The position numbers and the translations under genes are program-made. The notes below the pieces were generated by a model, which saw only the letters and a list, made by a program, of their open reading frames with translations, did no database searches and had not been told where the DNA came from. Shown here one piece after another: positions 12,201 to 27,260 of a stretch of DNA of 64,000 nt (within the stretch, counting starts at the first letter, position 1; every line of letters begins with the position of its first letter). Where the stretch lies: contig VZTI01004091.1 in assembly GCA_013397865.1 (NCBI GenBank), positions 208,514-272,513 of the forward strand, in the 5' to 3' direction. The stretch comes from Struthidea cinerea (lineage: Eukaryota; Chordata; Aves; Passeriformes; Corcoracidae).

Positions 12201-15200
12201 GGCACCTTTCCCATTTACGTAATGATTTGCAGGATCTTTCCTAGTTATTATGGTTCATGGCTGACAGTTATTACACATAAAATTCATCCCTTGTCAGATT
12301 TTAAACCCGCTCATGAAGTGCTGTGAATCACCTAGTGAATGTCTCGGAAATACATGGAAATGCCAGGCACTATGAGAGTTGCCCGTTTTTCTGTATTTAG
12401 AAGTTGCCAATCTATAGAAATAAAAAGCCTTTTTGCAGCATATCACCCAAAACTGCATTTATCACCAACTATAATTGAGTAGTCTAATAATTTGTTGTTT
12501 AAACACAGAATGACAAAACCATAACAAATTTTAAAAGCCATGATACTTTCAAAAAATTCACATAAGTTTGTGATTCTTTTCCTTGTCTACTCTAGCTTCT
12601 TAGATGCTCCTGATACCTTTCTCCAGGTTAACTGTTCTCCAAACTTTGGCAGGCAAACCTTGGAAATTTCTCAACGTTGTAGATCTCCTGGGTTTTACTG
12701 TTTAGGATTATCACAGCTGTTTCAAGCTGATTCCCCAAAAATGCTTCTTCCGTCCTTTGTCTTCTTGTTCATCAGTGTCTCATTTTCTGCGGTTGGTCCT
12801 GGGAAATCATATGGACATGGAGAGGCTTAAAGAATTTTAAATAGTTTCTCCATTCCTAAAATACCTGTCTGCATAGATCCCTATCAGTAGATTACTAGAT
12901 TTGGACTGTAAAAATCACTTTTTTAGCTTGTCCCACAACCTTAAAGGCAGAATGGCAAAACGTAGAGTTGTAGAGCAGTTCACAAATATGTTCAACACCA
13001 CAGCAAACAAAAAATAGAACATCTGTAGATGATGGAGGCAAGCGAGATACTTGGTTTGGGATCTTTCCCCTTCCTCTCCTGTTAATGAAGGGACATGAAC
13101 ACTGTATCTGTACTGGGTGTTACACACCCCCTGTGTCCCTCCTGTGCCCCAGCTGACCACCCTGCAGCCACCCTCGCTTGCTCATGGACCCCTCTGCAGC
13201 ACCACCTCACCGGCTGTTCCAAGGAGGAGTTCAAGCCGTGCTCACAGCATGAGCCACTCTGTGATCTGTGCCCTGCACGGACTAAGCCTGGCGTTTCTCC
13301 CAGTGGGAGACAGAGGAGGGAGAATGGGCACAAACATTTCTGCATCTGTGCCTGAAGGGCCAGAGGCTGCCCCTGTCCTTGAGCAGACTTTCACATCCAA
13401 GTAAGGTAAATCCAGTTCTTGAAAATCTGCTCTTTGGCTGTTAGAGAGACTGAAATTATTTATTGTTTGGCAAACAATTACAGTTTATGCAGATTGAAGG
13501 CCAGAAGGTGTTTCTGCTAGGATTTCACCATTATCTAACATTTTCCAATGTCTGTAGATTTGATAATGTGGCTGAGTTACATTAGCTTTGAAATTGTTAA
13601 CCTGTTCATTACACAGGTAGTAATTTACATCCCATACTAATTCACAGAGGCCAAGCTTTCTCTCAATTGTTATTTCTCAAAGATATGGAAGCAAGCCAAA
13701 GCTAACTTGACATCTGATCCTGATCTCACATCTTACTAGTCCTAAACAGAGTTATTCCTGAAACTGTCGTGCACTTATTTTGGAGGCTAATGTCTTGTTT
13801 TCCTTTAACAATTTTTCTGTTGAAAAGCCTATGCGTTAACATGTGACACTGCGCATTCAAACAGTAGGATATAGAAGCATCTGTATCAGATATTGGAGGA
13901 TAATGTGGTTTCTTTCTGAGCACCTGAACAGCTGATCTCTTTCTGTATTTATATCTGTATGTCTCACTGCATAATACTCCAAAATTATTATAATCATGTC
14001 ACAATAAATACCTTAAGAATCTTGTGCACATCACCACTATCAAAGGGAGTCTCCTATTCCTTTCAGTGTAAGTGTAAGACTTAGAGTAGCCTTTTTTTTC
14101 CTTTTGCATAGCAAACGGATGCTTTTTAAATTATTGTTTCACATGCAGGTATTTTTACATCCTAACTCAAAACCCAACCAACCAATCAACCAAAAAAACT
14201 CCAAACCCAACTCAAAAACTCAAGCTGTAGCATTCAATTTAGTAATAAGAAGAAGGATTTGTAATGCGGTGATATGTAGTGCCTAGAAAAGAGGCAGATT
14301 CCATTGGAGTGAACATGCTTCTCTCTTTCATTATAGCCTTCTGGTATTTCTTGCCAAAGTGCCCTAATAAATTTTCATGTGTCCATCACAGTAATTTTGC
14401 TTCAAATATCTATGTTATTCCCACAAAAAGAGGGAATTCGCACAGAAGGATTGTATTAGGCCATTTTAGATCCCACACTATTCTGTAACACCAGATTCAC
14501 AACTCTTAATTATTTTGTTAATGTAATATTTGCGCACTACTGCAAGAAATCTCCCTAAATGCTACAGCAGTAGTAAGAGCAAAACTATTCTGTGGCAGAC
14601 AAATAGATCAGATGTTGAGGTCAGGTATTGTAAGCCCACTATTGTGAGCACTTTCCAGTTAGTGAGACAGGAACTGCCCAGGTGACACAAAGGGTGAGTG
14701 GAAATGAGAGGCATGAAGTCAGCTTCTCTACCCTGTCATAACCAACCGGTTGGCTATAAGTCGCCAGCTAACTGCACCCTCCAAAGAGTTACTTTAAAAA
14801 GAGCTGAAGATTTTTTTTCATATCGTTACTGTCACCATCTACAAATTAGGTGTGTGAAGTGTACACATGCTTCCAGTATATTCAACTGTCCTTTTCATTG
14901 TATTTCACCCAAAGGAAAGTACAATCTGTCTTTCATCTTTCAACCTGAAACTGCAGATATTAAAACTCAGAAGGGAAAAAAAACCAGATGACTTAGATTA
15001 CAACATCTTCAGTTGCTGCATCTACTAAGTATTATTATTCCAGCACCGAAGAGGGAATACGAAAATAAGATCAAAGAAGCACACTTTAAAATTTAAGAAC
15101 ACTGAGTTAACCCTGAAGATTTGCAAAAGGTGAATTTCCATACTGTTATGTAATTCTACAAGTTGTCAGTAGCCCTAGCAATCAGATTACTTACATAACT

Positions 15201-18200
15201 GCCTGGGAAGTAAATGTCTCTTTTCTAATTTTCTTGCAAAATTAAAAGGAAGAAGATCATTACAAAATTCAAACTAAACAGTGATACTGATACTAATTTT
15301 AAAATTTCTAACCACAATGAAATAGGCTCTGTTTTACTGTGTAAGGCACAGAAGCAACATACAATGATTTGACATTTTAAAATAAATATTTTCAAAAAAA
15401 AAGCTAAAAATATCTCTTTCTGCATTTAAAGGTCCAATTCAACCATAGATAACCTCTAAAACATAAATTCCAATTGCAATCCGGTTACAGTGTACACCAA
15501 GCACAAAAGCCCTCTAATGATCTTTGATTAGTTCTTTATTAAATTCATCAAGGGAGCAAAGAAAATTTAATAGTCTTCACCATTTGTCATCTTTCTGATT
15601 ACAGCTTTGATTAGAACTTTCAGCTTTTTTTTTCTTCTTTCCTAGTCATGGCTATTACTGTGATAATGCTTCTTTCCTCTAGTTTAAGAAGTACAAGGTA
15701 GGACAAATGAAACACATTTGTAATTAAATTTTAAAAAAATAAAATATGTATTTAACTAGGTGTGTTAATGCCCTGAAAAAGCCTAGTTAAGAATATAAGA
15801 TACTAAAAATGAAAAATAGCCCTTAATGGAATGTCCCTGCATTCATACCATAAAAATTTTCATAGTCTCGGGTAAATAATATCTTGCTTAACTAATCCAA
15901 TACCTTAAAGAAAACTTACACACAGATTTCTGTGGAAGAAGAAAAATAATTTCCACATTTGAAGAGTAATTTTAATTTTTTAGAAACATTTTTAAGTGTA
16001 TTCTACTGTTTTGGTATTCAGTGTTAAAATTCAGTGTTAAAAACGATTCACTTATTTAATACAAAGTGGTGTTCTTCTGTGCATTAGTGATACCTTTATC
16101 ATAAAAAACTGGAAAGAAACAAACTGAAGTGTTCTAAATAGATGAAACAATTTTCACAACAGTAAGCACTATGGCAGTCTAAAACATGTGCATTTCAGTC
16201 TCTTGTACAAATGTTGAAACTTTTATATTCCCAATGCAAATCATGCTCTGTCCTGCTGTATGAAGCAGGCCCTGATTCACTGTGAAGAGTGAAGGGAGTT
16301 GCGTCTTTCTTATTTACAAGTATTATTGCAAAAAAACCTTCAGCAGCAAGTACTGTTTTCATCAGGATGCAAAGGACACACTAAACAGTCATTGGGTAAA
16401 ATCCTGAAACACTCCTGAACCAAGGGATAAAATCAGGAAACCCATCTTTAGCCAGAGGACATCCCAACCACTGGGCTGAAGAGCCATTATTTCTGTCCAT
16501 TCTTACATCCCCAGACCAGGGAACCTTTAGATCTTCCTACGGATCTGAATGTCTCAGAAGAAACGGAAGTTTCGAGCTGCGCCACGTCCCTTGTCTAGCC
16601 TGATAACTCTGCATTTTCAGGATGGTTTTTAACATTGTGTCATTATAAGAACTGCTCTACAAAACTAAAATGCTTGTGATATTTACAATTTGCCTTAATG
16701 CAATTCCACTGAATATTAAGCTCTGTATTTTCCAAATATTTGCATTTCCAAGTGCACAAATGAGAACTTCCCCTAGCTAATTGGAGCTCTTTTTCTTCCT
16801 CACTGGCTGTTTACAATCTCTTGTATGATCCAAACAATTAGGTGATACTGCAAATGCAAGATGTTATTTTGGAGCTTTCCCTTGTGTATTGTGGTGTATT
16901 TGTCACATGGTCCCAAAGGCAGCAGTCATTTGTTTGTATCACATTTGGCTTAATAGTTGCAGCAAGGGGAAAAATGAGGAGAAAGAATAGAAATAATGGA
17001 GGCATTTAACATTGGTGTTTACCGAAAAACTGGTACATCTTCAGTGCAGAAGATTCATGATATGACTTCATCACTAGGTTATGAAAGGCTTCATTGTAAA
17101 AATAAAGGTTTTCAGTCATAAAAAAGCATCATCTTCAGCACACAGAGCTTGCAGAGAGACAGAAATGGTAAAATCTGCAGAGGGGCTGATAGCATCATTG
17201 AGGAGAAGTCAAAGTTTTACACCTCCTAACTGCTCTTTATTAGAAAATGATTTATTCAGTATAAAATAGGGTTTCAAAATGATGATGGGATTAATCAACT
17301 TGCTAGAAGAGAAAGTATTGAAATAACTTCACGGTTGGCATAGCCAGTTGTCGGATCAGCTCTCCCTTTCATAGGCACTTGTTATAACAGGCAGGGGGCT
17401 AACCCTCTCAGACATGGAGCTAATCAGTCCTTGAAAGTCACTTCATCCAGTGGAGTGGAATAATGTACTCTAGCATCATTTGTCCATCTCTACCATTTGG
17501 AGCAATGTTATTTAGACTGTCCATTTTTGCCTCATCAGCTTCCATTTCAAAGAATTATATTTTTTTTTCAATGGCATCTTTTATCAGAACATCAGGTTAA
17601 ATGTATTGTCTCCTACTATCCCCTTTGTAGTGGGTATTGTAAAGACCAGTCTGTGAATATATAGCAAGATAAAGAAAAAGCAGCTGCATAGTTGGAATGG
17701 CTATTCTTTAAGCTTGATTAAGTTCTCACAGAAAAGAAAAAAATCTGGACAAGAAGTAAGACCACAATTAATGACCAAGAACAATATTTCCAGCAAAAAG
17801 TTAACTTAATCAACTTGCTGGACTGCAGGGTCCATTTACAATTACCATGCAGATGCCAGTAGCTTTCATCCTGCAGGCAGTGCACGTGCCTGCCCACCCT
17901 GTGCAAACAGATGTTCTTTGTCGCATTTTGCAATATTTGTTTCTGCCCTCCTCACCACAACTGGCCGCCTGCCCTGTCTGCAAGAATTGGTTCTTTTCCT
18001 GAGTCTGGGCTGGGCCTAATTGAACATGAATAGATTCCCTGGCCCCAAACAGGATCACTGAACTTGAAGAAGACAAAAGGCAATGGACAAGGATAACAGA
18101 ATAAACTTTTCTTCACCAGCAGCTTTTCCTCAATGTCTCTCAGTGCTATCAGTAAATTAAACGTCTTTCTCCTAGTACTTGGATATTCCTCCTTGGGAAA

Positions 18201-19030
18201 TTTCCAGGAAATTAATCAAAGTAGGACAATGTTGACAATTTGATTATATTATACACAGAATTCACCTGCTCACAGAAATCCTCTTAGTGTGTTAATTCCA
18301 CTCTTTGATTACATTTATTTTGTTTATGTGGTGAATGTGTTTTACTCTTCTTATAATGCTGTCATTTTAGAAGATCTTTTCTCCTGTCTGGAGGAGGCTG
18401 GTATCAGCAAGGGAATAGACATATTTTGAAATTTGTTCATCCAAACTGATTCATAAAACGAGCGCTTGGATGTTTCCTCTTTGTAATGCAGTAACAGCAT
18501 GCAAGTGGCTACTTTGAAACATTTCTAACTCAATGGCCACCATAGGGCCTCTGGTGTCTCTTGCTGTGTCCCGATGTCTTCCAGTGATTCCCATTACCTA
18601 TAAAAGATCATGAAAATCAATTTTATTTTGCATATGATTGCCACTTAAATATCAATAGCAAAAAAGATCGTGCATGGGTTTTAAAGAGAGCACTACTTTC
18701 CCTGAGCTGGGAAGAGAGTGAATCTTGCTGTCATGCAGAGGGAAATATTGATGCCAGCAAGATGTTTTCAAAGGGTTCTTTGTTTGTGCTGTTTGGGCCA
18801 TAGTGTAAAACCATCTTGTTCAGTTAGCTTTTTCTTTTTTCAATGTCCCTGTTCTTGTTTGTAATCACAGTGCATAATATACTCATTCCTTACCAAATAG
18901 TTGAAACAGAAAGGAAGCTAATCTGAAAATGACGGTGGTTCATTATACACATTTTTCTCTTTTGATTAAAGGGTTTCTTCTTTAAAATTAAAAAATTTTG
19001 GTCTTGTATTACAAACCAGTGAGCTGAGCT
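12201..19030. other. AT-rich non-coding DNA, no recognisable gene
   Basis: No coding exon or RNA gene is recognised. Positions 13100-13410 are GC-richer with overlapping frames of 86-95 codons on both strands, which speaks against coding. Minor items are an AACC-type low-complexity patch near 14165-14190, a 9-base inverted repeat TTAACTAGG/CCTAGTTAA near 15753-15790, and a doubled ATTCAGTGTTAAA at about 16015-16040. Confidence 0.65.
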
Positions 19031-19080
19031 TTAAGAAAACAAGTAAAACTAAAAAAATAAAAATAATAATTTAAAAAAAT
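19031..19080 (+). repeat. A-rich low-complexity stretch
   Basis: A run of A-rich words interrupted by single T, C and G, ending in TTTAAAAAAAT. It could be a decayed retroposon tail, but nothing recognisable lies next to it. Confidence 0.5.
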
Positions 19081-22000
19081 CCCCCTTCACCTTTTCCTGT
19101 AAAAGCAGAAACTTTCCACAGACTTTTTATAACTGAAATTAATTTTTTTACTTTTATGATATTTAATTCATTCATTTCATCACAGTGCACGTAACACATC
19201 TGATGTAGCTTCCTTGAGAGCTTGGTTTCCTGCTGCCCTCCCAGCCAGTTAAGCATAAGGAAAAGTCATGACACTAAAATGAAAATCAAATGGGGAGGAA
19301 GAAGAGGAGGAAAGATAACCATCCCAAGTCATATTTGCTGCTTCTGTCCAGGAATGGTTCCTGATACCACTCATTGGAATAGAAAAATGAGTTGTGTTTT
19401 TTTCTGACCTTTTCCATCTCATTACAAATGGTGTTACTTGAAAGGCTAACTCAAGTCTTTTGCACTGTGAGAGTAATAATGTATAATGGCACTTATGTGT
19501 TGTAAATTAGGCCCTTGCCAATAAACATCCTTTTTAACCAGATACTTACTTTATTGAATTTCGTAATAAAGCAGAAATAACCTATGTGAAACAGGAAGTA
19601 ATCTATGTGGAACAGAAAAATTAAGCTAACCAAAAGTAACTTTGCTGTTCAGCAAAAACTATTGGGTAGTAATCAGCTTCATTCAACATATCTTTATAAA
19701 TCAGAACTGTGAAAATAAAGTAAATTAATTTATCTTCACATTACAAATCACAATGATGAAAAAGAAGATAGGTGCAGATAACGAGATGTACTGCTCTCAA
19801 AAATGCCACATGATCACAGGTTTATTTATATACAGTTAATGTTCTTTGTTTATCCCTTTGTTATGATTCTGCCAGATTTTCGTTTTCTATCTTGACTGTT
19901 GTGGTTCTTCATCATTATATGTATTTCTCTCAGAAGAGGAATCCTGCTAAAATCATTAGTGCTTCTGCATTTGAGTCTGTAAGCAACTGTTCACTGAATC
20001 ACCTACTTTACACCTACATGGAAGAACAAATTGATGCTTAATTGTTTTATGCGAATAATTGGTGCTTCAAAGGAGAGCAGGGGACCTTTCTGCAACTCTT
20101 CTGTAAAAATTGTTTAAAAGCATTTTAAATTCAATATCTTGATAATTTCTGCGTGAATACATCAGGTGAGATCTTAATTGATAAGTCAGTGGAAGTTGTA
20201 AACTGAAATAGATCCCAATATTAGCTGAAAGCTAAATTGAATGGATTGCATATAACCTATATTATTAGTTGAAATCAATTTAATTGTTTAAATTAACAAA
20301 GCATAGTTAGAAAAGGAAAGCATAGCTATCATTGCAAAATGCATATAGCATCCTGAAACTTAGTTCTTGAAGGAAGGACACAGATCAGTGCCCCCCAGCT
20401 GCCTACATTTCAGTGCTCTTCTGCAATGCTTTCAGTGTCCCAGGTGAAAAGACACTGCTCCCTTGCTGTCTTTGCTTACAACTATCAAATGCCTCCAGTG
20501 TCCTCTCCTATGACTCCCCATCCTAAATGCACTGTATTTCAAATCCTAGTACAATTATGGGTAGGGACGTGCCACATTGCCTGCTAAGATAGGTGTTTCA
20601 TGCTGGAGTTGGGGGATATCTGGCTGTTACTATTCCTCTGCAGTCTAACATTACAGTGCAATTGGAGCAATGTTTCTGAAAGACCAGTTCAGTACATTAG
20701 CTCTCAAATATGAAAAAATACACTTTCATCATTGAAATTATTCACTTATAGCAGCACTTCAGCAAAACATTGTCCACGCTGACCTTGCAATTATATCGCA
20801 TCTAGCGTGTGCTCATTTACATACTGTATGCTTTTCCACCTGTAATTGAGGCTATTAAGCAGAATGCAGGGGCTGAGCTCCACCCTCTGTATCTACCAGA
20901 TTACACAGAAGGTGCAAACTCAACAAAACGTGCTGGGGATGCTGCTGCTCCTAAAGCTGCACTATGAGGGCTCATTGCCTAGCAAAGTAACTCTCCTGCC
21001 TGGCAGGTGCTGCTCAGCATCTTTTGTTCAGTAGAGGTTATGCCATTCCCAGTGTAAATCACATACTACGTAGTAAAAAACGTTCTAAGATAAACTAATC
21101 TGGGAGAAAAGGAGACACTGTGATGACACCATCTCATTTTTAGAATTAGACTAGAATTAAAATTTTAGGTTAGATTAGAATTTTTTCAATAATTTTAATG
21201 CTGCTGTTTGAATTGCTCCTTAGAAGCATAATTCTTTGTATTTTTACTATTTCCTTGACTGAGTGAGGATCTTCTGAAAATGCTGAATTTTTGACTACCA
21301 AATCCCTTTTAGATTTAAATAATCATTTGCCCACAAACTTTTCAGGATTTGGAAATTAATGTGTCAGGTTTGTCTGGCTCCTGAAAATACCAGCAAATTA
21401 AATCACCACTTTCATTCATACAAAAATATCTTTAAATATTTTATTTTACAACACTTTTTGTTTTGCACACTGCTTGGTTATTAATATACTATGAGCTGAG
21501 AATACTGATGACCTAATTTGCTTCTGAAAATGTGAAAAATGTCTAAATCAGAAATGTCTTGAGGGGAAGGCCCAGGGGAAATAATAATATAAAAATAAAG
21601 CCATCTTGAGATCTTAATCTGGGATAGTATTTTACACTGTTCTTGCCGTATAAAGTAATTATGGAATCAACTATTAGAAGATGTTGAATTAGAGCCTGGA
21701 TGGCACCAAAAATCACTGTTGTGAAGGACAGGACAGGACATTTGCATGTGAAAGGATTGTGAATAGTATCTGTAAAGAATTGTGAAATTACTTCCATATT
21801 TATTATTATAATTTTGTATCATCACAGTCTCATTTCAGCATGACCTGCAAGAATAGATTAAATTAATGTCATTTTCTCTTCTTGTTAACATCTTTATCAC
21901 AAGAGCAAGCTGTCACAATTTTAGTGTCTAAAATAATCTGCGAATTACAGAGGGCAGGAGCAGGACCATTTCCCCATTCTGCGCCTTGGTTTGCTCACCT

Positions 22001-25000
22001 CTCCCAGTTCGTTCTTCCTTCCCCACCACGCAGAGTGACAATCAACATAAAAGCTCTTTGTATCCTACTCTCCGGTAACAAACAGAAGACAGCCTTCGCT
22101 ATTTTAAACCTCAAGGTGAGTTAAAAATATAGAAGAACAGAACTGAATGAAAAAAGAGTGGAGGAAGAGGAGGTTTGAATGGCAGCAAGGTTTAGAAAGG
22201 ATCGTACAAGAAAATGAAAGCAAGTGTATACATATGTCTTTAATGTACATACAATACACACGGCTAGAACACACACTGTCAAGATAATTGTTTTTACACT
22301 GATGATAAGAGAAAAATCTGTCTCTAGAACTTCACCGGCAGTTTTCAGTAACTAATATTTTGAACCTTAAAAAGACCAACCTCTTATAAGAAAAAAAAAA
22401 TTAAAATTGGGCTTTGGAAATGTTGTCTTTTTATAGAAGCATACTCTGAGGAATGGGAAGTTATGGTTGGTAAGTTTTGTCATCTTTTTGCCTTCCGTGT
22501 CCCTGTTACCTTTTTCTTCATCAACTTCAAGTAAATGGACAGGAAAGACCAGAACATCATCAAGGAATATCAGAAGTGAAATTTTGAGACATTTTCAGAA
22601 TATTTTCCAAAAAATGCAAAAAAATCTTTCATTTGGATACCTGTTGAACAAATGCTTCAGGACTTTCAAACTAGTCAGTCTCTCCTTTCTCAAATATTTT
22701 GTTTCCTTGGTTTTAAGGAACTACTCAATAAGTGGATATTCTGTGAGGTGTTGCTGTTCCTGATTCAACACTGTTAATTATTGTCTGAGCCGCAATAATC
22801 CACTTGTAGCTATAGAAATGAGGTATATATCTCAGGTACAAGTTACATGAGATGTCTTATCCTTTGGAAAAGTAGGAAGGTGTTGAAGGAAGTAAAATGT
22901 TGAGGTTGGGGTATCAGATAAAAGAATGCTGCAGTTTTTCCCTACTAAGTTATAAGTATTACATCCTTTTAATGACAACTTTTAAAGTTGTCATAGATCA
23001 TATTGTTCATGGGGTATTTTTGAAAACTCAGTTTAATGACAATTCACTTTTTTACCTTTTAGGAGGGAAAGAAAAAGAAGGTTTTTTAGTTTAGAAAGTC
23101 TTTCAACACCTTAGACTTGCCATTCACAACACCAGGCAGGAGCCTTTTCCTTCAGAGTGAAAGATCCATTTGTGATGCCTTCTGGCTCCTGGCAAGAAGA
23201 TGCAGTGTGACTCCATTCCAGAAGTACCACAGAGTAAGCAGGACCTCCAGTCGTGGAGGAAAGACCTGGTTTTTCCTGGCTGAACGCTAACTAGCCAACA
23301 TGAGGGACTGAATAGGTGCATATTTCACTAAACAGCCCAGCTTCAAATTTGCTCTACAAATCCCTGGGGTTGTCTGTAATGGCTCTATGCCATTGCAAAT
23401 GTATGTGTTGTATGTCTTGTAAATGTACTATTGCACCACTGAACAGGTATCAGTATTGCTGCTGTTGTGTTACCATTTTCTTCCCAGAGAATGTGATGTA
23501 AACATCCAGAGCCACATAAAGAGCAGTTTGAACAGCAAAGGTTTCCCAGTTACAGCTGGCTATCCTGAATATTAAGGTACAACACAACTAATGTCCCCTT
23601 TCTTCCCTCCAGCCAGCTGAGCTCTGTCCTCCGGTGCTCCAGGACATACTCCTTAGAACTCAACAAAAGGGCTACAGGCTCAGCTGAGTCTCAGGCAAGC
23701 AGAGGGATGTAGAAGACTTTCCACAGAAAACCATAATTCCAGTAATGATTATAATTCCAGGACTGTCTGGAAAAGGCACAAAATGCATGTATTTCATGGT
23801 AAATATTGTCAAAGAAGAAAACAAATGGTACCCCAGGAGTACTTTATTTGATACCACAAGATACTTGTGCATGAACATAACTTTGCTAAAAGCCTTAGCC
23901 AAACTGATGTCAGGCTGTCCCTGTCAGTGAACTAATGTGTGGAAATGAACATGGACTCAGGATAAGCAGTACGAGCTACATCTGGCTATTTAAATCTACT
24001 CAACATTCAAGGCTTTTGGAAGACCCCATGTCTGCTCCCTTTAGTTGAATCCTGCTTGATAATGAGCAGTAAGACAAAACCAATGACTTGAACAAGTAGA
24101 CAAATTGTTTTAACTGCTAGTGAATAGACTGGGGGGAGAAGTCTGCCTTCTTCACCTAAACATGGTCAGTGCAGATGATCTTCCTTTCTGACAATTCATC
24201 TAACCATTCCCTAACTTTTATCTGCCAAGCTGTCTGGGTTAAAAAGAGTACCACAACTTAATACCAAGAGAGCAGCTGAACAACAGTCTGACAGAAAGGG
24301 GAGTACAGTGATGAAGTTTTGGGCAACCTGCTGTTCCTGCTTAGCAGCAAATAAAGTGGTCTGGAGCATTATTTACATGCATAATTCACAAGGGTGCTTG
24401 AGGAAAGTAAAGCCAAACCCTTGTGGAGTTACAAAATAATCTCTAATTTCTCTTTGATATGCTGAATATATTGATTTCTATCAGAGGTTTTTGGTCTATG
24501 AATATACAAGGGTCATAACTGCAGACCAGTTTCCAGAAGGATTAGAAGAATAAGGCATTATTTTATGTAGGTCATGTTGTTGTCAAATGATGGCTTTTTA
24601 ACATGGTATATTTATATACTAATTCCATTGTATGGAAAGGGTGATTACTTATTTAATGAAGAGTCTTCACTGGAACAGAGTTTTGTCACAAGATAATGGT
24701 CTCATGCTGTTAACTAAATGGGAAATAATTTACTGTAAAATATATACACTCTAATTTATGAGATTACCTTGTACAAGTGAAGACCCAGCAATGGGATGTG
24801 GGCAAACATAAGAAAATACATTATGAGAGAAAGAATATGTGCTTGTCCGTAACAACAAAAATGGTAACACACAAAAAACCCCCCTACCTTGTTGTATCTT
24901 TATCCCCAAATACATATACATATCAAAAGCTACTTGTGTCAATGTGAGTTGTATGCATTTGTGGAAAAAAATCACTGAATGGTGATTGCTACAGAACTGC

Positions 25001-25700
25001 AGAATTCAACCCTTCTGCCAGCTGACACTGGTAAATAACAAAAGGGTATTTTCTGTGAGTTTCTATGCCTCTTGGCTTAGGTACCTTCCACCCCTAAGTA
25101 CACATGTTCTGCATTCCGCACGTGTTCAAGGAGTGCTCCCAACTCCTCTTTGAGTTCCTCTATTTCTATTACCAATATAAATTAATTTGCATATAGGAGT
25201 TTCCTAATATTCCTGAATGTGGTGTTAATATACAGCTATAAACTCGAAGTGTTAATCAGGACTAGTGAGACAAATAATCTCCCTAAGGGGAAAGTGTCAG
25301 TTACATAATCAGAATACATTAAAATCTGGTAGGCTGCATGTTTTTAATAAAAAAGAGCAAAATTAAGGGCTGAATTTATAGCCAGCAGACAAAGGTCCCT
25401 TAAAAATAGGCCTATTAAAGCTTCCCACAAGGTCAGATCAAGGATGATGAAATGAGAATTGACCAAACACAAGAGCAATTCCCAGCAAAATAAAAAGCCA
25501 GATATTATTTTCTTCACTGACAACAGAAAATGAACATAGAGACAAGAAAGGTTGATCACTGATGCCAAAAATGCACTTTCCATTCTCTGAGCTTTCTAAA
25601 GTCTCTTCTTTTATCCATTTTCTATTTTTCATCATATTGCCATTCTCCCTTTTTTGTCAATGACCTTTCTTCCGTCCACCTCAGCTTCTGTCTAATGACC
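19081..25700. other. AT-rich non-coding DNA, no recognisable gene
   Basis: No gene or recognisable repeat is visible. The longest open frame is 98 codons (22467-22763), within chance expectation. The pair CCTATGTGAAACAGGA / TCTATGTGGAACAGAA near 19580-19616 is a small local duplication. Positions 23110-23310 are GC-richer but without features. Confidence 0.65.
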
Positions 25701-26090
25701 TGAAGAGGCCTTCTTCACAGCCTGGAAAGCTTTATATTTAAGATCCCCCTCCTTCATTAGAGTGAAAAGTGAACAGCCTCTATGTGCTGGGTGTTAATGA
25801 ATGTGAAGAAAGATTTTTTTTGTATGTGTTTTACACATTATGTTCTTGACTCCTTGAGGTGCTACAATAAATTGCTGCGCTTCATTTACAAGGAGTGATA
25901 ACAGAAGCAAAATGAGGATCTGGCAGCAAATTACTTCTCAGTTCACCCTGGGTCAGGCTGCTGGGGCTAATGAGAAGAGGTGCTCTAATTTTAAACTCCT
26001 CCTCAACCAAGCTATTCTTGCATTAATGTTCGCTGCTATAAATTGTAAAGTCAAATGAAGGAGCACTGTTGAAAATTAACCAGTATTTTT
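25700..26090. promoter_or_regulatory. Candidate conserved non-coding enhancer
   Basis: Non-repetitive, non-coding sequence with several TAAT homeodomain cores (for example GCTAATGAG near 25966 and CATTAATGTT at 26021) and little low-complexity DNA compared with its neighbours. Such texture is typical of vertebrate developmental enhancers. There is no direct evidence of conservation from one sequence, so this is a low-confidence pointer. Confidence 0.25.
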
Positions 26091-26379
26091 ATCTTTTGAG
26101 TACCCAATAGAACATATTTTGGCTTCTAAGCCTGGTGGTTATCAAAGGCAGCACAGCTACACCAGCCGCTCCTGCCTCACCATGGCAGGATGCTCCTCAC
26201 ATGCACACACCACTGTTTCTGCCTTTTCTTTACATGAGAGGCAGAAATGGTATGGCTTTACAACCAGATTATAATTTAACTCAAAGAAGAAGGTGTTTAA
26301 AGCCAGCCTTTTTGTGTCGCTTTAACAGGACATTGCACACAGACATTAAAATCGTGCAGAATTACTCCATCCATTTAAT

Positions 26380-27260
26380 GCTGCCACATGTTTAATGAAT
26401 TGTAATTGTGTATATGGAAAGACCCTGTAAATCACTGAGCCATTTATGTCTATGAACTCCTTGTTGCTATAACCCAGAGCAGGATTTGAGTAGTTAATGA
26501 GAAACTAATGCAGCACCTGCTTCTCTCACGAAATATCTTCCTAAGCCTGTATTTTGTCAATTTGATAAAATCAAATACAATACAAATAGGAAAAAATAAA
26601 TAAACAGAATAAACCCCCAAACAAAAAAAACCCAAACCAAATCCATAGCCAGGGTTCATAGTCAGGCAGTTACACATCTTTGAAGAATGATTCCAGATTT
26701 TCATCACTGGATTTTTATTGATAACTTGGCACTGACTACAATGATGTTAATATATTTGAAATATATATCAATGATATGGCATTCATTTTTTGTGAGATGT
26801 GTCTGTCCTGGTACATTCTTCCATGAAATTACTACATAACGTACAAATTAACCACACTACCCTACTCTAATCATTGTAATCAGTTATGTTTTCATGTGTA
26901 CATTACTAATATATAAGGTTGTTGTAGTTCTTGTGTGTGGTTTAATTGCTTGTTTTTGCATATCTTGTGTGATTGATGATGTTCTAGAAATCTTTTCCCC
27001 GAAAGGAGACTTTCTAAATTACTTTGTTTAGATGCTAATGATTGTATTTCATTAGTGGCCCTCTCATCCAGAATCATCTTTAAATGAATGAATATGCCAT
27101 AATTAAAAATCTGAATTATGAATTACTTTGAAAGGAGACAACATTGTCCCGATTTCCCACTGCGACTCAGTGTTATTTCAATTATGTAAATATGTTTAAT
27201 CATTCCCCTTTTGTTTTTCTAATTATTTAATATTAATGTTGCTTTACCCCTTTATTGCTA
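26380..27260. promoter_or_regulatory. Candidate enhancer cluster with TALE/POU/homeodomain motifs
   Basis: This AT-rich but non-repetitive stretch contains TGATTGAT (26970-26977, PBX/HOX type), TTTTTGCATATC near 26953 and ATGCTAAT (27032-27039), both resembling POU octamers, and many TAAT cores between 27030 and 27240. The density of such sites without simple repeats suggests a regulatory element. The motifs are short and common in AT-rich DNA, so the call is inference. Confidence 0.25.
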
